Shown: positions 37,986-46,913 of the stretch, piece by piece
Layout of the letters: every line of letters starts with the position of its first letter
How positions within the stretch are numbered: position 1 is the stretch's first letter
Assembly: GCA_900696515.1 (NCBI GenBank)
Contig: CAADGK010000098.1
Coordinates: forward strand, 1-64,000
Length of the DNA: 64,000 nucleotides
Source of the DNA: an uncultured Nitrosospira sp.
GTDB taxonomy: Bacteria; Nitrospirota; Nitrospiria; Nitrospirales; Nitrospiraceae
Direction: 5' to 3'
The notes under the pieces: model-generated
The model's database searches: none
What the model saw: only the letters and a program-made list of their open reading frames with translations
What the model was told of the DNA's origin: nothing
Position numbers and translations under genes: made by a program

Positions 37986-38918
37986 ATGGATGCCATCACA
38001 GTTGAACACATCACGAAAGTTTACGAACCGGTGTGGCCCTGGCATCGCTCGTCGACCGTCTTGTCCGATGTGTCTTTCACCGTCGCCAAAGGAGAGATCT
38101 TTGGATTCTTGGGACACAACGGAGCGGGCAAGACGACCACCATGAAAATCCTGCTTGGCCTGTTGAGGCCGACAAGCGGGAAGATCGAGGTACTAGGGGC
38201 GCCGGCCGGCGATGTGGCAACTCATGGCAAACTGGGTTACCTCCCTGAGTCGCCATACTTTTACGATTACCTCACCGCAGAAGAGTTTCTTGAATTCTAC
38301 GGGAAACTTGCTGGAATGGCGCGTGAGGCAATCCGCGTTCGCATCCCGGACTTGCTTGAGCAGGTCGGCCTTCAAGAGGCTCAACATCGCCAATTGCGGA
38401 AATTTTCTAAAGGCATGCTGCAACGAATCGGCTTGGCTCAGGCCCTGATTCAAGACCCTGAATTGGTCGTGCTTGATGAGCCGATGTCAGGACTCGATCC
38501 GATGGGACGAAAAGAAGTACGAGATCTCATCTTGAATCTCCGTGAACAGGGGAAGACCGTCTTCTTCAGCACCCATATCTTGTCCGACGTCGAGATGATT
38601 TGTAATCGCGTGGGCATACTGGCCAAGGGAAAGATGCTTGCGCTTGGGACCGTGGAGGAATTAGTCGACGGGCAACTTGCCAAGTCCATCGAAGTCGTCT
38701 GCGATGGAGTCATCGGGAGACAGATTGAACCAGTCCGGAGACTGGCGCTTCGGACATTGCAAAGCGGAGCGCGCTGTCTGATGGTGCTCCCAGGGCACGA
38801 GTGTCTCGACGAAATCCTGGACGCACTTCGTCGTGCCGGCGCGAAATTGGTCTCCATTATTCCGCACAAGGGTTCGCTGGAGGAACTCTTCGTCCACAAG
38901 AGTGAAGGCGAGGGCTGA
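37986..38918 (+). CDS. ABC-2 transporter ATP-binding protein (NatA/GldA-like)
   Basis: A 310-residue ABC ATPase. Walker A GHNGAGKTT is at 43-51, the Q-loop region YLPESPYFYDYLTAEEFLEFYG follows, the signature FSKGMLQR is at 140-147, Walker B VVLDEP at 161-166, and the H-loop is in FFSTHILSDVEMI. The 70-residue C-terminal extension is typical of ABC-2 ATPases paired with NatB/YhaP-type permeases. The next gene, two bases on, is that permease. In the Geobacter xap locus an ABC exporter sits at the corresponding place, so export of a polysaccharide-related substrate is plausible but unproven. Confidence 0.93.
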   Translation: MDAITVEHITKVYEPVWPWHRSSTVLSDVSFTVAKGEIFGFLGHNGAGKTTTMKILLGLLRPTSGKIEVLGAPAGDVATHGKLGYLPESPYFYDYLTAEEFLEFYGKLAGMAREAIRVRIPDLLEQVGLQEAQHRQLRKFSKGMLQRIGLAQALIQDPELVVLDEPMSGLDPMGRKEVRDLILNLREQGKTVFFSTHILSDVEMICNRVGILAKGKMLALGTVEELVDGQLAKSIEVVCDGVIGRQIEPVRRLALRTLQSGARCLMVLPGHECLDEILDALRRAGAKLVSIIPHKGSLEELFVHKSEGEG

Positions 38919-38919
38919 C

Positions 38920-39684
38920 ATGCAACGTCTCTTTGCGGTGGCCGTCAACACTTTTCGAGAAACCCTTCGCGATAAAATTCTGTACAATCTGGTGCTGTTT
39001 GCCGTCCTCCTCATCGGATCCTCTGTTCTGCTTGGGACATTGACCATCGGAGAACAGGCCCGCATCGTCAACAATCTCGGATTGGCGGCGATTAACCTTG
39101 TCGCCGTCATCATCGCCATTTTTGTTGGAATCGGCCTGGTCTCCAAGGAAATAGAGCGACGAACCATCTACACGCTACTCGCGCGTCCCATCACGAGAGC
39201 GCAGTTCGTGCTCGGAAAGTACCTGGGGTTGGCGCTGGTCATTCTCGTGAACATCGCCATCATGTTCGCCATGTTCCTGGCGACCGTGAAGCTGAGCGGC
39301 CATCCGATCCACGCGTCGTTGTTCCAGGCGGTTGAGTTGATGGTGGTCGAAGCCCTCCTGGTCATGGCCTTCGCGTTGCTCTTCTCCACGTTCAGTTCAT
39401 CAATTCTCAGCGCGACCCTCACGCTCGGCATCTATGTGATCGGCCATCTCACCGGGGATCTGAAGACGATCGCGGAAAAACACGCATCCGGCATGATCAA
39501 GTCGCTGACAACCACCTTGTACTATGCCGTCCCCAACCTGGAAACACTGAATATCAAGGGCCAGTCCGCTGCCGGTGTCTCCGTCGACCTGGGATTTCAA
39601 CTCATCGCAACCGCCTACGGACTGCTCTACACGGGCCTGCTCCTCGTCGGAGCCTGCTTGATCTTTCAACGGCGAGACTTTTAG
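38920..39684 (+). CDS. ABC-2 type permease
   Basis: A 254-residue inner-membrane protein with six predicted transmembrane helices: about 21-39, 50-72, 105-124, 143-165, 170-190 and 228-248. LVSKEIERRTIYTLLARPITRAQFVLGKYLG is the classic ABC-2 permease coupling region. The ATG at 38920 follows the ATPase stop by one base, so the two form an obligate pair. The substrate is unknown; it is separate from the Wzm/Wzt exporter 1.2 kb downstream. Confidence 0.92.
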   Translation: MQRLFAVAVNTFRETLRDKILYNLVLFAVLLIGSSVLLGTLTIGEQARIVNNLGLAAINLVAVIIAIFVGIGLVSKEIERRTIYTLLARPITRAQFVLGKYLGLALVILVNIAIMFAMFLATVKLSGHPIHASLFQAVELMVVEALLVMAFALLFSTFSSSILSATLTLGIYVIGHLTGDLKTIAEKHASGMIKSLTTTLYYAVPNLETLNIKGQSAAGVSVDLGFQLIATAYGLLYTGLLLVGACLIFQRRDF

Positions 39685-39714
39685 CGATCGCGGCCCCCCG
39701 CACGCACATACTCT

Positions 39715-40860
39715 ATGCACATTCTGGCTGTCCTGCCACCTGACCGGTGGATGGAGATCAATCTCATCGATCCGTTGCGCCGGCACTATTGTGACAGCCT
39801 TCAGATCTTCCACTACCCAGGCGGCATGGGGCAACTGGGCTCTTCCGATTGGCGCCGCACGCGAGAACAGTTAAACCACGAGCTACTTTCAACGGCTCGT
39901 ACCCTTCACTCAACGGGACGTCTCGACCTTATATTCTGCGTGGTCTATGACGACTTCCTTCTCGTCGAGACCGCACGGCAGTTGCAACAACTCGCGATTC
40001 CCATGGTGAATTACCATGTGGATATGGCGTTTCAGTGGTATCGGGTCATTCGAACCGCGCCTTATTTTAATGTCGTAGCCGTGGCGCAACGGACGAACAC
40101 GGACCATCTCAAACGGTACGCGCAACACATTCATTGGATGCCGATGGCGGCCAATCCACACTACTACTTCCGGGCTTGTAATCAAGCAGCAACCTACCGA
40201 CATACCGTGTCATTTGTGGGAAGTTTTAACCCGTATCGCCGTGCGTTGCTGGCCGACTGTGTGAGTCATGGGATCATCCCAGTAATCTATGGGCGAGGTT
40301 GGACCTCATCGGCACCAAGCCCCTACACATTTTCATGGGATGCCTACAAGGTGTGTCACGATCTTCGTTACTATGCTGTGCCGCGCTGGAAAGCGGAGGG
40401 GGTGGAGAGTCTCCTGGGACCACTTCGCCGGAAATGTGCACGCCGGCATTCCTTTGAACCCATGAGAGGGGCTGACGTGCAAGGCCCCTGTGAAGAGAAG
40501 GCACTTTCCGATATCTTCGCAGAAAGTCAGGTAAATCTGGGATTTTCAGACACGGGGTGGCATAGTGGAACGGGTATCCGAGCATCCAAGAATTTGCAGT
40601 GCCGGCTGCGGGACTTTGAAGTCCCGATGGCCGGAGGGTTCTACCTTGTGCAGGAAGCTCCGGATCACGCGGAGTACTTCCGGATCGGAGAAGAAATCGT
40701 GACCTGGACCGAGCCGCGGGAATTTATTGAGAAAGCACGGTACTACATCGGTCATCCTGATGCGGCTGATCGCGTCCGGTATGCGGGGCAAAAGCGAGTT
40801 CTTGAGCATCATACCTGGAAGCATCGATTTGACCGTTTGTTTGCTCTAATTCGGACGTAA
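39715..40860 (+). CDS. CgeB-like glycosyltransferase
   Basis: A 381-residue GT-B-type protein of the CgeB/DUF3880 group. The N-terminal half (about 1-150) has the Rossmann-like LDLIFCVVYDDFLL and VNYHVDMAFQWYRVIRTAPYF. The C-terminal half has HTVSFVGSFNPYRRALL, INLGF-like VNLGFSDTGWHSGTG, and RDFEVPMAGGFYLVQEAPDHAEYF, the CgeB signature with an acidic sugar-nucleotide region. It resembles the product at 51893, sharing the FEVP-GG block and the ending HTWKHRFDRLFALI. Acceptor and donor are unknown. It is the first gene of the glycan cluster. Confidence 0.82.
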   Translation: MHILAVLPPDRWMEINLIDPLRRHYCDSLQIFHYPGGMGQLGSSDWRRTREQLNHELLSTARTLHSTGRLDLIFCVVYDDFLLVETARQLQQLAIPMVNYHVDMAFQWYRVIRTAPYFNVVAVAQRTNTDHLKRYAQHIHWMPMAANPHYYFRACNQAATYRHTVSFVGSFNPYRRALLADCVSHGIIPVIYGRGWTSSAPSPYTFSWDAYKVCHDLRYYAVPRWKAEGVESLLGPLRRKCARRHSFEPMRGADVQGPCEEKALSDIFAESQVNLGFSDTGWHSGTGIRASKNLQCRLRDFEVPMAGGFYLVQEAPDHAEYFRIGEEIVTWTEPREFIEKARYYIGHPDAADRVRYAGQKRVLEHHTWKHRFDRLFALIRT

Positions 40861-40878
40861 GCTTGAAAGAAGTTATTC

Positions 40879-41775
40879 ATGCCACAGGCATCTTCTGGTA
40901 TTGCCAATCCATCCAGTGCCGTCGTGAATGCTCTCTCTGACTGTGACTCGCTTGGTGCGGATGCATTGCATATTACCCCTCTGCCGCACCACCCATTGAC
41001 CGGACTCAGGGATCTGTGGGCCTATCGGGAACTGCTCTATTTCCTGGCCTGGCGAGACCTCAAAGTTCGGTACCATCAGACAATCCTAGGGGTCCTCTGG
41101 GCGGTACTGAAGCCTTGCTCAATGATGATCGTATTCAGCGTATTTTTCGGATGGTTCGGCCGTATTCCCTCGGACGGAATCCCTTATCCGCTCTTTGTGC
41201 TTTCAGCCCTGCTGCCATGGCAGTTGTTCGCCCATACGTTTTCGTCGGCGAGTCATAGCCTGGTGTCAAACCAGCATTTGATCACCAAAGTGTATTTCCC
41301 ACGACTCATTATTCCCATCTCTTCGATGGCCATCGGGCTTGTCGATTTCGGAATTGCCTTCCTCGTGTTGGTGGCCCTGCTGATGTATTACCACATCCCC
41401 ATTCTTCCTCAAATCGTGACGATGCCCGCCTTTATGTTCTTGAGCATGACAACCGCACTGGGAGTGGGGTTGTGGGCATCGGCACTGAATATCAGGCATC
41501 GAGATATCGGCCATGCTGTTCCGTTCGTGACACAACTCTGGTTTTTTGCAACACCGGTGGCCTATCCCAGCTCGTTGGTTCCAGCATCATGGCACGCATG
41601 GTATGGCATCAATCCTATGGCGAGTGTGGTGGAAGGATGTCGATGGTCGCTCTTCGGAGGAGGAGGAGGAGAGGGTAGCATGCTCGTGCTTTCTCTTCTG
41701 GTCTCATCAACGCTCTTCCTGTCCGGCCTCTACTTCTTTCGAAGAACGGAACAAACTTTCGCCGATGTCGCATAA
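40879..41775 (+). CDS. wzm: Polysaccharide ABC exporter permease (Wzm/TagG family)
   Basis: A 298-residue inner-membrane protein. A 45-residue cytoplasmic N terminus leads to YRELLYFLAWRDLKVRYHQTILGVLWAVLKP, the hallmark of O-antigen/teichoic-acid ABC permeases, followed by six transmembrane helices and the late FATPVAYPSSLVP and YGINPMASVVEGCRW motifs. A run of five glycines (FGGGGGEG) sits in the last loop. With the wzt product starting 3 bases later it forms the exporter for a lipid-linked, fully polymerised polysaccharide. Confidence 0.93.
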   Translation: MPQASSGIANPSSAVVNALSDCDSLGADALHITPLPHHPLTGLRDLWAYRELLYFLAWRDLKVRYHQTILGVLWAVLKPCSMMIVFSVFFGWFGRIPSDGIPYPLFVLSALLPWQLFAHTFSSASHSLVSNQHLITKVYFPRLIIPISSMAIGLVDFGIAFLVLVALLMYYHIPILPQIVTMPAFMFLSMTTALGVGLWASALNIRHRDIGHAVPFVTQLWFFATPVAYPSSLVPASWHAWYGINPMASVVEGCRWSLFGGGGGEGSMLVLSLLVSSTLFLSGLYFFRRTEQTFADVA

Positions 41776-41778
41776 ATC

Positions 41779-43062
41779 ATGAGTGACGTGGTCATTCGAA
41801 CAAAGAATCTTGGCAAACAATATGTCCTTGGTGACGGAGGACTCTGGCGTCGAACCGTTCACGCACCCATGAGGGACGCATGGGGATGGACCCGTCCTGC
41901 CGGTACGAGGCCGACATGCGCTGCCGAGACGAACCTGATCTGGGCACTCAAAGGAGTCTCGTTCGATGTCCGGCGAGGAGAGGTCCTTGGCGTTATCGGG
42001 CGAAACGGTTCAGGGAAAAGCACCCTTCTGAAGATCCTTTCACGAATCACGCCTCCGACAACAGGCTCCGCCCAACTTGTCGGTCGTGTCGGGTCCCTCC
42101 TTGAAGTCGGGACGGGTTTTCATCCTGACCTGACCGGACGAGACAATATTTATATGAATGGCGCGGTCCTCGGGATGACGAAACACGAGATCGACAGACA
42201 ATTTGATGCCATCGTGACCTTCGCGGAGATTGAAACCTTCCTCGATACGCCGGTCAAACGATACTCCAGCGGCATGCATATGCGTCTCGCCTTTTCCGTG
42301 GCGGCCCATCTGAAAGCCGACATTCTTCTAGTTGATGAGGTTCTGGCTGTTGGGGATGCGGCATTTCAGCAGAAATGCCTCTCTAAAATGGACGACGTGT
42401 CTCGTGAGGGTCGGACAGTGCTTTTGGTAAGCCACAATATCGCCTCGATTCTGAACTTATGTAACACTGCGATCCTGCTGGATGCCGGAGAAGTTGTGGC
42501 ATCAGGAAACGTACAGGATGTCGTCGACCACTATCTGAGTGGGAGTATAGCGATACAGGGCGAGACGCGGATTCGCTCACACGAGACCGGCAGGGCAGAG
42601 CAGGAGCTCTCGCTTCAGGCGATTCGTATCCGTGATGGCCAGGGCCGCGTAACAGGCTCTATCGATGCCGTCCACGGATGTACAGTTGAAATGGATTACG
42701 TCGTTCATCGCGAAATTCGAGGTGGACAGGTGAGTATGGAATTATGGAACGGAGAGGGGATCTGTGTCCTTTGTACGACGGATCTCGACCATTGTCCGGA
42801 GTCCAAAAGTACGGCGCGGCTTCCCGGTGCCTACCGGGTCTCCTGCAGGCTGGATCCGACATGGTTCCGTGCAGGACGCTATTGGATCAGTCTTGGAGCC
42901 AGTGTGCCGGGACTTCGAACCCTCGACGAAGCCCCTCATGCGATCAGTTTTGAGGTGGTCGACACCGGAAGCGTCGAACATAAGCTCGCGCAAGGCCGCC
43001 GAGGGATCATAGCGCCGACGATTAAGTGGACGGCCACAAGTTTGTCGACGGTGAACACATGA
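41779..43062 (+). CDS. wzt: Polysaccharide ABC exporter ATPase with C-terminal recognition domain (Wzt)
   Basis: A 427-residue ATPase. Walker A GRNGSGKST is at 74-82, the signature RYSSGMHMRL at 161-170 and Walker B DILLVDE at 181-187; these match the Wzt/TagH subfamily, which has an N-terminal insertion before Walker A. Residues about 280-420 form the extra beta-sandwich (Wzt_C). In Klebsiella/E. coli O9a/O12-type systems this domain binds the modified non-reducing end of the polysaccharide and licenses export. Its presence predicts that the exported chain ends in a cap, and the five methyltransferase domains in this cluster are candidate makers of it. The stop overlaps the next ATG (ATGA). 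Confidence 0.93.
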   Translation: MSDVVIRTKNLGKQYVLGDGGLWRRTVHAPMRDAWGWTRPAGTRPTCAAETNLIWALKGVSFDVRRGEVLGVIGRNGSGKSTLLKILSRITPPTTGSAQLVGRVGSLLEVGTGFHPDLTGRDNIYMNGAVLGMTKHEIDRQFDAIVTFAEIETFLDTPVKRYSSGMHMRLAFSVAAHLKADILLVDEVLAVGDAAFQQKCLSKMDDVSREGRTVLLVSHNIASILNLCNTAILLDAGEVVASGNVQDVVDHYLSGSIAIQGETRIRSHETGRAEQELSLQAIRIRDGQGRVTGSIDAVHGCTVEMDYVVHREIRGGQVSMELWNGEGICVLCTTDLDHCPESKSTARLPGAYRVSCRLDPTWFRAGRYWISLGASVPGLRTLDEAPHAISFEVVDTGSVEHKLAQGRRGIIAPTIKWTATSLSTVNT

Positions 43063-43769
43063 ACCTTCGCCACTCCTATCACGCGTTATCCCCGAAGGAC
43101 CAGCAGATATGGAGGATAGTGCGTTGGATGATCCCGTACCGCCTCCGCTGGTTTTTTGAGGGTTGCCTCCAGATTCCCGGACAGCTGTGGGTGGCAGACC
43201 GCAAGATGCTGTACCGGACGATCCGCCGGGTGAAGCCACAGACGGTGTTTGAGGTGGGAACGTGGCTAGGGGGAGGCAGTACCTACTTCATCAGTCAAGC
43301 ACTCCATGACAACGGATTTGGAATGCTCCATACCATTGAAGCTGACGCCCACAGACACACAGCCGCACAGCAGAACTACAAGGCACACCTTCCGCACTTG
43401 GTGAAACACGTTACATTTCATTCCGGCAAGGCCATGGAGATCTATCCCCGTCTTCTTCGTCAATTGGGGAGCATCGACACGGTCTTCCTGGATGGTTCGG
43501 CTGATCCTCAAGAAGCCTACGGAGAGTTCGAGATGTTCGCGCAGTACTTACACCAGGGGTCTGTGGTGCTCATGCATGATTGGGACAACGAAAAAATGGC
43601 GTTGCTCCGGCCGGCGGTGGAGCGGTCAGCCGAGTGGCACATAGAGCAAACCATCACGGCTCCGCAATCCGTCGGATTTGCGATCATCCGGCATATCGGT
43701 GTCACCGGTATGTCGGGTCACCAGGAACCGTTGCATTCAATCCAGGGATCAGAACTACGTCTGTCCTAA
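43059..43769 (+). CDS. Class I SAM-dependent methyltransferase (Methyltransf_24 type)
   Basis: A 236-residue protein with a Rossmann methyltransferase core. Motif I is TVFEVGTWLGGGSTYF (62-77), the acidic end of strand 2 is LHTIEAD, and the catalytic-strand region IDTVFLDGSADPQEAYGEFEMF matches Methyltransf_24/macrocin O-methyltransferase-like proteins, which use a metal-aided sugar O-methylation. The late GSVVLMHDWDNEK fits too. The ATG at 43059 overlaps the wzt stop; an in-frame GTG at 43026 would overlap further. Coupling to wzt makes it the leading candidate for the terminal-cap methyltransferase (inference). Confidence 0.82.
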   Translation: MNLRHSYHALSPKDQQIWRIVRWMIPYRLRWFFEGCLQIPGQLWVADRKMLYRTIRRVKPQTVFEVGTWLGGGSTYFISQALHDNGFGMLHTIEADAHRHTAAQQNYKAHLPHLVKHVTFHSGKAMEIYPRLLRQLGSIDTVFLDGSADPQEAYGEFEMFAQYLHQGSVVLMHDWDNEKMALLRPAVERSAEWHIEQTITAPQSVGFAIIRHIGVTGMSGHQEPLHSIQGSELRLS

Positions 43770-43794
43770 CGAGAACATTGCCGTCGGGTGCACT

Positions 43795-44853
43795 GTGATT
43801 CATTTCGCCTATGCCCTCCCTCCTCTCAAGCCCGGAATGTTCGCGAATCTTCTTTCCCGCTATGCGAACCTGGGGCATGGTTCAACGGCCTTCCCGCACT
43901 GGTATCGCCACGGATGGTTTCCGGAAATGCCCACACCCTTACCTGCGCCCGGTTCCATCACCATGCAGTTATCGTCCTATCTGCGACGGCGTCACCCCAT
44001 TCGGCTGTATGGCTTGGAAGAGACCGGTGAAATGGACTGTGGGATCAATGACATCATCTTGGGTCATCCGCACCCGGATCCCGATACCGTCATCCAGCGT
44101 GCCTTTTCTTCCTCCGTGGCATGCAAACACAAAGCTCTCATCTTCCCCATGCATCACGCATTACCGGAGATCAATAGATTTTCATTGCCGCTGCTCGACC
44201 AAGCCGACCAGGTCTTCGGCATTATGGGGCCATACTGGAAAGACACATTAAGTCAATCCTGCTTTGCGCCATGGACACACAAGATCACAAGTTTGGATAT
44301 GGCAATCGATGGAATGGAGTATCCATACCTCAAGAGAAGGTTTAACCCGCCAGGCCATCGAGGCTACTTCTACATTGGAAGCAGCAGTGATAGACCGGAG
44401 AAGGGATGTGACATCTTAGAAAAGACCATGAGCAAACTACCGGAATTTCAGAATGGATGGATCGGCGGTGGGCGAGAGCTTTCAAGCATGAAACGAATTG
44501 CTACCTATGCTTCTCTCACACCGTCGTTTGTGTCAACGCTCGCCGACCAGTTTGACTTCTTCATCAATACTTCTATCTCCGATGCCAATCCAACCACCAT
44601 TCTTGAAGCGATGGCCTGGGGATTCCCTGTCGCATGCACCGCCGGATCAGGCTACTATAATATTCCTCCCATCACTACGCTCAGCTCAACCGATATCGAG
44701 TACAACGCCGACGTCCTGCTCGATCTTCAATTTGCCCCAGAAGAGCGTCTACAGGAAATCAGCCAAGAAGGACGCCGATTGATCGAAACGCACTATTCAT
44801 GGGAGCGATTCTGTTCGACCGTATGGAAGGGTCTTCAACCCTATACATGCTAG
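43795..44853 (+). CDS. Glycosyltransferase (GT-B, GT4-like C terminus)
   Basis: A 352-residue protein from the GTG at 43795 (VIHFAYALPPLKPGM). The C-terminal half has GT4-like features: RGYFYIGSSSDRPEKGCDILEKTM, then DFFINTSISDANPTTILEAMAWGFPVAC, the nucleotide-sugar-binding E-x7-E region. The N-terminal acceptor domain is divergent and includes FPMHHALPEINRFS. The frame is open to 43678, but the added residues overlap the methyltransferase gene; the next ATG, 14 codons in, is also possible. Sugar specificity is unknown. Confidence 0.75.
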   Translation: MIHFAYALPPLKPGMFANLLSRYANLGHGSTAFPHWYRHGWFPEMPTPLPAPGSITMQLSSYLRRRHPIRLYGLEETGEMDCGINDIILGHPHPDPDTVIQRAFSSSVACKHKALIFPMHHALPEINRFSLPLLDQADQVFGIMGPYWKDTLSQSCFAPWTHKITSLDMAIDGMEYPYLKRRFNPPGHRGYFYIGSSSDRPEKGCDILEKTMSKLPEFQNGWIGGGRELSSMKRIATYASLTPSFVSTLADQFDFFINTSISDANPTTILEAMAWGFPVACTAGSGYYNIPPITTLSSTDIEYNADVLLDLQFAPEERLQEISQEGRRLIETHYSWERFCSTVWKGLQPYTC

Positions 44854-44869
44854 AGATTGGATACAGACC

Positions 44870-45625
44870 ATGGACAAACTTCCCCTGTGCGTAAGCCGTG
44901 AGCGATGGCAGCAAGCCCAAGAATGGGAGGGTGCGTACTGGCGAGCACAACATCCGGCGAGACCAGACCGAGTGAGCAGCTCCCTCCAGAAACTTACCGC
45001 GAAGGTGCTGGGTAAACAAGGACCGGAGACGGAGCAGCCATCGGCCGGTGATGACTGGAATCATTGGTGGGCCGAGCAATTTGAGCAGTACCAATGCTTG
45101 CCGTCTACATTTGAGAACGTGATCGAAGTCGGGGCAGGCCCATACACCAATGTTCGCGTAATACTTGAAGGACGCCAGGCTTCCCATTTGATCTGCAGCG
45201 ATCCGCTGATCAGAGAGTATTTGCGGTTTAAAGGGCAATGGTTGGAAAGAATGTGGCAAGCAGGGGCGGTGTATGTCGACGATCATCCGCTTGAGGACTG
45301 TCCCTTTGCATCCGATTACTTCGATCTTGTCGTCGTCATTAACGTGCTCGATCACTGTCGGGACAGCCTGGCCTGTATCAGGCAGGCCACTCGCATCACG
45401 AAGCCCGGGGGATATCTGGTCATTGGGCAGGACCTGACCAATATCGATGACGTGCAACGCATCGGAGACGATATCGGCCACCCAATTCGTATTGATCATG
45501 ACACGCTTGACAAAGAATTGCTGAATGGGTTTCGCAAAGTTCGTTACAAGATTTTAAGTCGAGCAGAAGGCCGAAACCCTTCTGCTCACTACGGAACATA
45601 CGTGTTCATCGGACAGAAGCATTAA
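44870..45625 (+). CDS. SAM-dependent methyltransferase (Methyltransf_11 type)
   Basis: A 251-residue class I methyltransferase. The N-terminal 75 residues are a Trp/Gln-rich helical cap (WEGAYWRAQHP, WNHWWAEQFEQYQ). The SAM core has motif I NVIEVGAGPYTNVRVI, an acidic ICSDPLI, DYFDLVVVINVLDHC (motif IV) and ITKPGGYLVIGQD (post-motif). Such genes in glycan clusters usually methylate a sugar hydroxyl or a lipid-linked intermediate. The target is unknown. Confidence 0.82.
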   Translation: MDKLPLCVSRERWQQAQEWEGAYWRAQHPARPDRVSSSLQKLTAKVLGKQGPETEQPSAGDDWNHWWAEQFEQYQCLPSTFENVIEVGAGPYTNVRVILEGRQASHLICSDPLIREYLRFKGQWLERMWQAGAVYVDDHPLEDCPFASDYFDLVVVINVLDHCRDSLACIRQATRITKPGGYLVIGQDLTNIDDVQRIGDDIGHPIRIDHDTLDKELLNGFRKVRYKILSRAEGRNPSAHYGTYVFIGQKH

Positions 45626-45698
45626 GCGCACAGCGCTGACTCGCGTATTCTGTTATTTCTGGATAATGGCGGAGCAGGCGGGAATGCGGAATTAGTCT

Positions 45699-46913
45699 AT
45701 GAGAGACGTTGTATCTCCACGAGGAGCGACCATCTTGGGCGAACCGCTGTTCCAGATAATGGGACGGCGGCGAAAGCAGGAGGTCATCGACCTGAAAGCG
45801 GCTGATCGTATTCTCGTCATCCGTCTCGACGATATCGGGGATATGATTTTGTCGACACCGTTTCTGCGCGAACTTCGCCGCGCAATCCCCTCAGCCAAGA
45901 TTTCACTCATTGTGAAACCTTCCGTGGCAGAACTTGCTGTGGGTTGCCCCTTCGTCAATCAAGTGTTGTCCTATGATCCTGGCCCGCCCTCTTATGCCCC
46001 GACAGTTGATCGGATGACACGAATAGTTCGATTCGCCGTGCGATATCTTTGGTTGCAAAGATTTGATTTAGCAATCGTTCCCCGATGGGATGCGGATCTC
46101 TATCACGCGTCGTACCTGGCCTATTGGAGTGGAGCGGCGTGGCGGGTGGGCTACTCCGAGAACGTCATTCCCCACAAGCGTGCCATGAATGCCGGGTTTG
46201 ATCGGCTCTATAGCCATGTACTTGTGGACCGTTCGCTCAAGCACGAAGTTGAGCGAGGGCTCGACATCCTTCGCTTTATCGGAGGCAACCCGGAAAAGGA
46301 TGGCCTCGTATTGTGGGGAGCAGAACAGCGCGAGCAACCAGTGAGCCAGGTGCTGGCAAATCTCGGCGTATCCGACGGTACACCCCTGATCGCGTTTGGT
46401 ATTGGAGCGGCATCTCCGACACGGCAATGGCCATGCGAACAGTACATTGAGTTAGGACGTTGGATCAGAAAAGAATACGATGCTCGCATCGTGATCGTAG
46501 GGGGACCAGCAGACGTCGAATCCGGACGGATGGTGACAAGCTCCCTCGGACAATATGCGATCAATGCCGTTGACAGGATAACCTGGCATCAGCTGGGTCC
46601 ATTGCTCAAGTCTTGCAGTCTGTATGTCGGAAATGACTCCGGTCCCATGCATGTAGCAGCGGCAGCAGGAGTGCCGGTTATTGAGATTTCATGCCACCCC
46701 TCTAACGGAAACCCCTTCTGGTCGAACTCTCCGTTACGATTCGGCCCCTGGGGCGTTCCTTCCCAGGTGCTTCAGCCTGAAGCTGCCGTATCCCCTTGTG
46801 AAGCATACTGTACCTCCATGGAAGCGCACTGTATCCGCCGTATCGGCATCGAGCGCGTAAAAGACGCCGTTCGGACTTGTGTATCACAACAATACCAACC
46901 GGCCGTCGCATGA
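45699..46913 (+). CDS. GT9 (heptosyltransferase-family) glycosyltransferase
   Basis: A 404-residue GT-B enzyme. The N-terminal RILVIRLDDIGDMILSTPFLREL is the hallmark heptosyltransferase start (with D-D where E. coli WaaC has T-S), and the C-terminal CSLYVGNDSGPMHVAAAAGVPVIEIS is the ADP-heptose-binding block. The segment PLIAFGIGAASPTRQWPCEQYIEL is also typical. In an O-polysaccharide cluster such an enzyme could add heptose or another sugar; no ADP-heptose genes are in the window. Cys-rich C-terminal region (SPCEAYCTSMEAHCIRR). Its stop overlaps a 43-codon ORF. Confidence 0.88.
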   Translation: MRDVVSPRGATILGEPLFQIMGRRRKQEVIDLKAADRILVIRLDDIGDMILSTPFLRELRRAIPSAKISLIVKPSVAELAVGCPFVNQVLSYDPGPPSYAPTVDRMTRIVRFAVRYLWLQRFDLAIVPRWDADLYHASYLAYWSGAAWRVGYSENVIPHKRAMNAGFDRLYSHVLVDRSLKHEVERGLDILRFIGGNPEKDGLVLWGAEQREQPVSQVLANLGVSDGTPLIAFGIGAASPTRQWPCEQYIELGRWIRKEYDARIVIVGGPADVESGRMVTSSLGQYAINAVDRITWHQLGPLLKSCSLYVGNDSGPMHVAAAAGVPVIEISCHPSNGNPFWSNSPLRFGPWGVPSQVLQPEAAVSPCEAYCTSMEAHCIRRIGIERVKDAVRTCVSQQYQPAVA

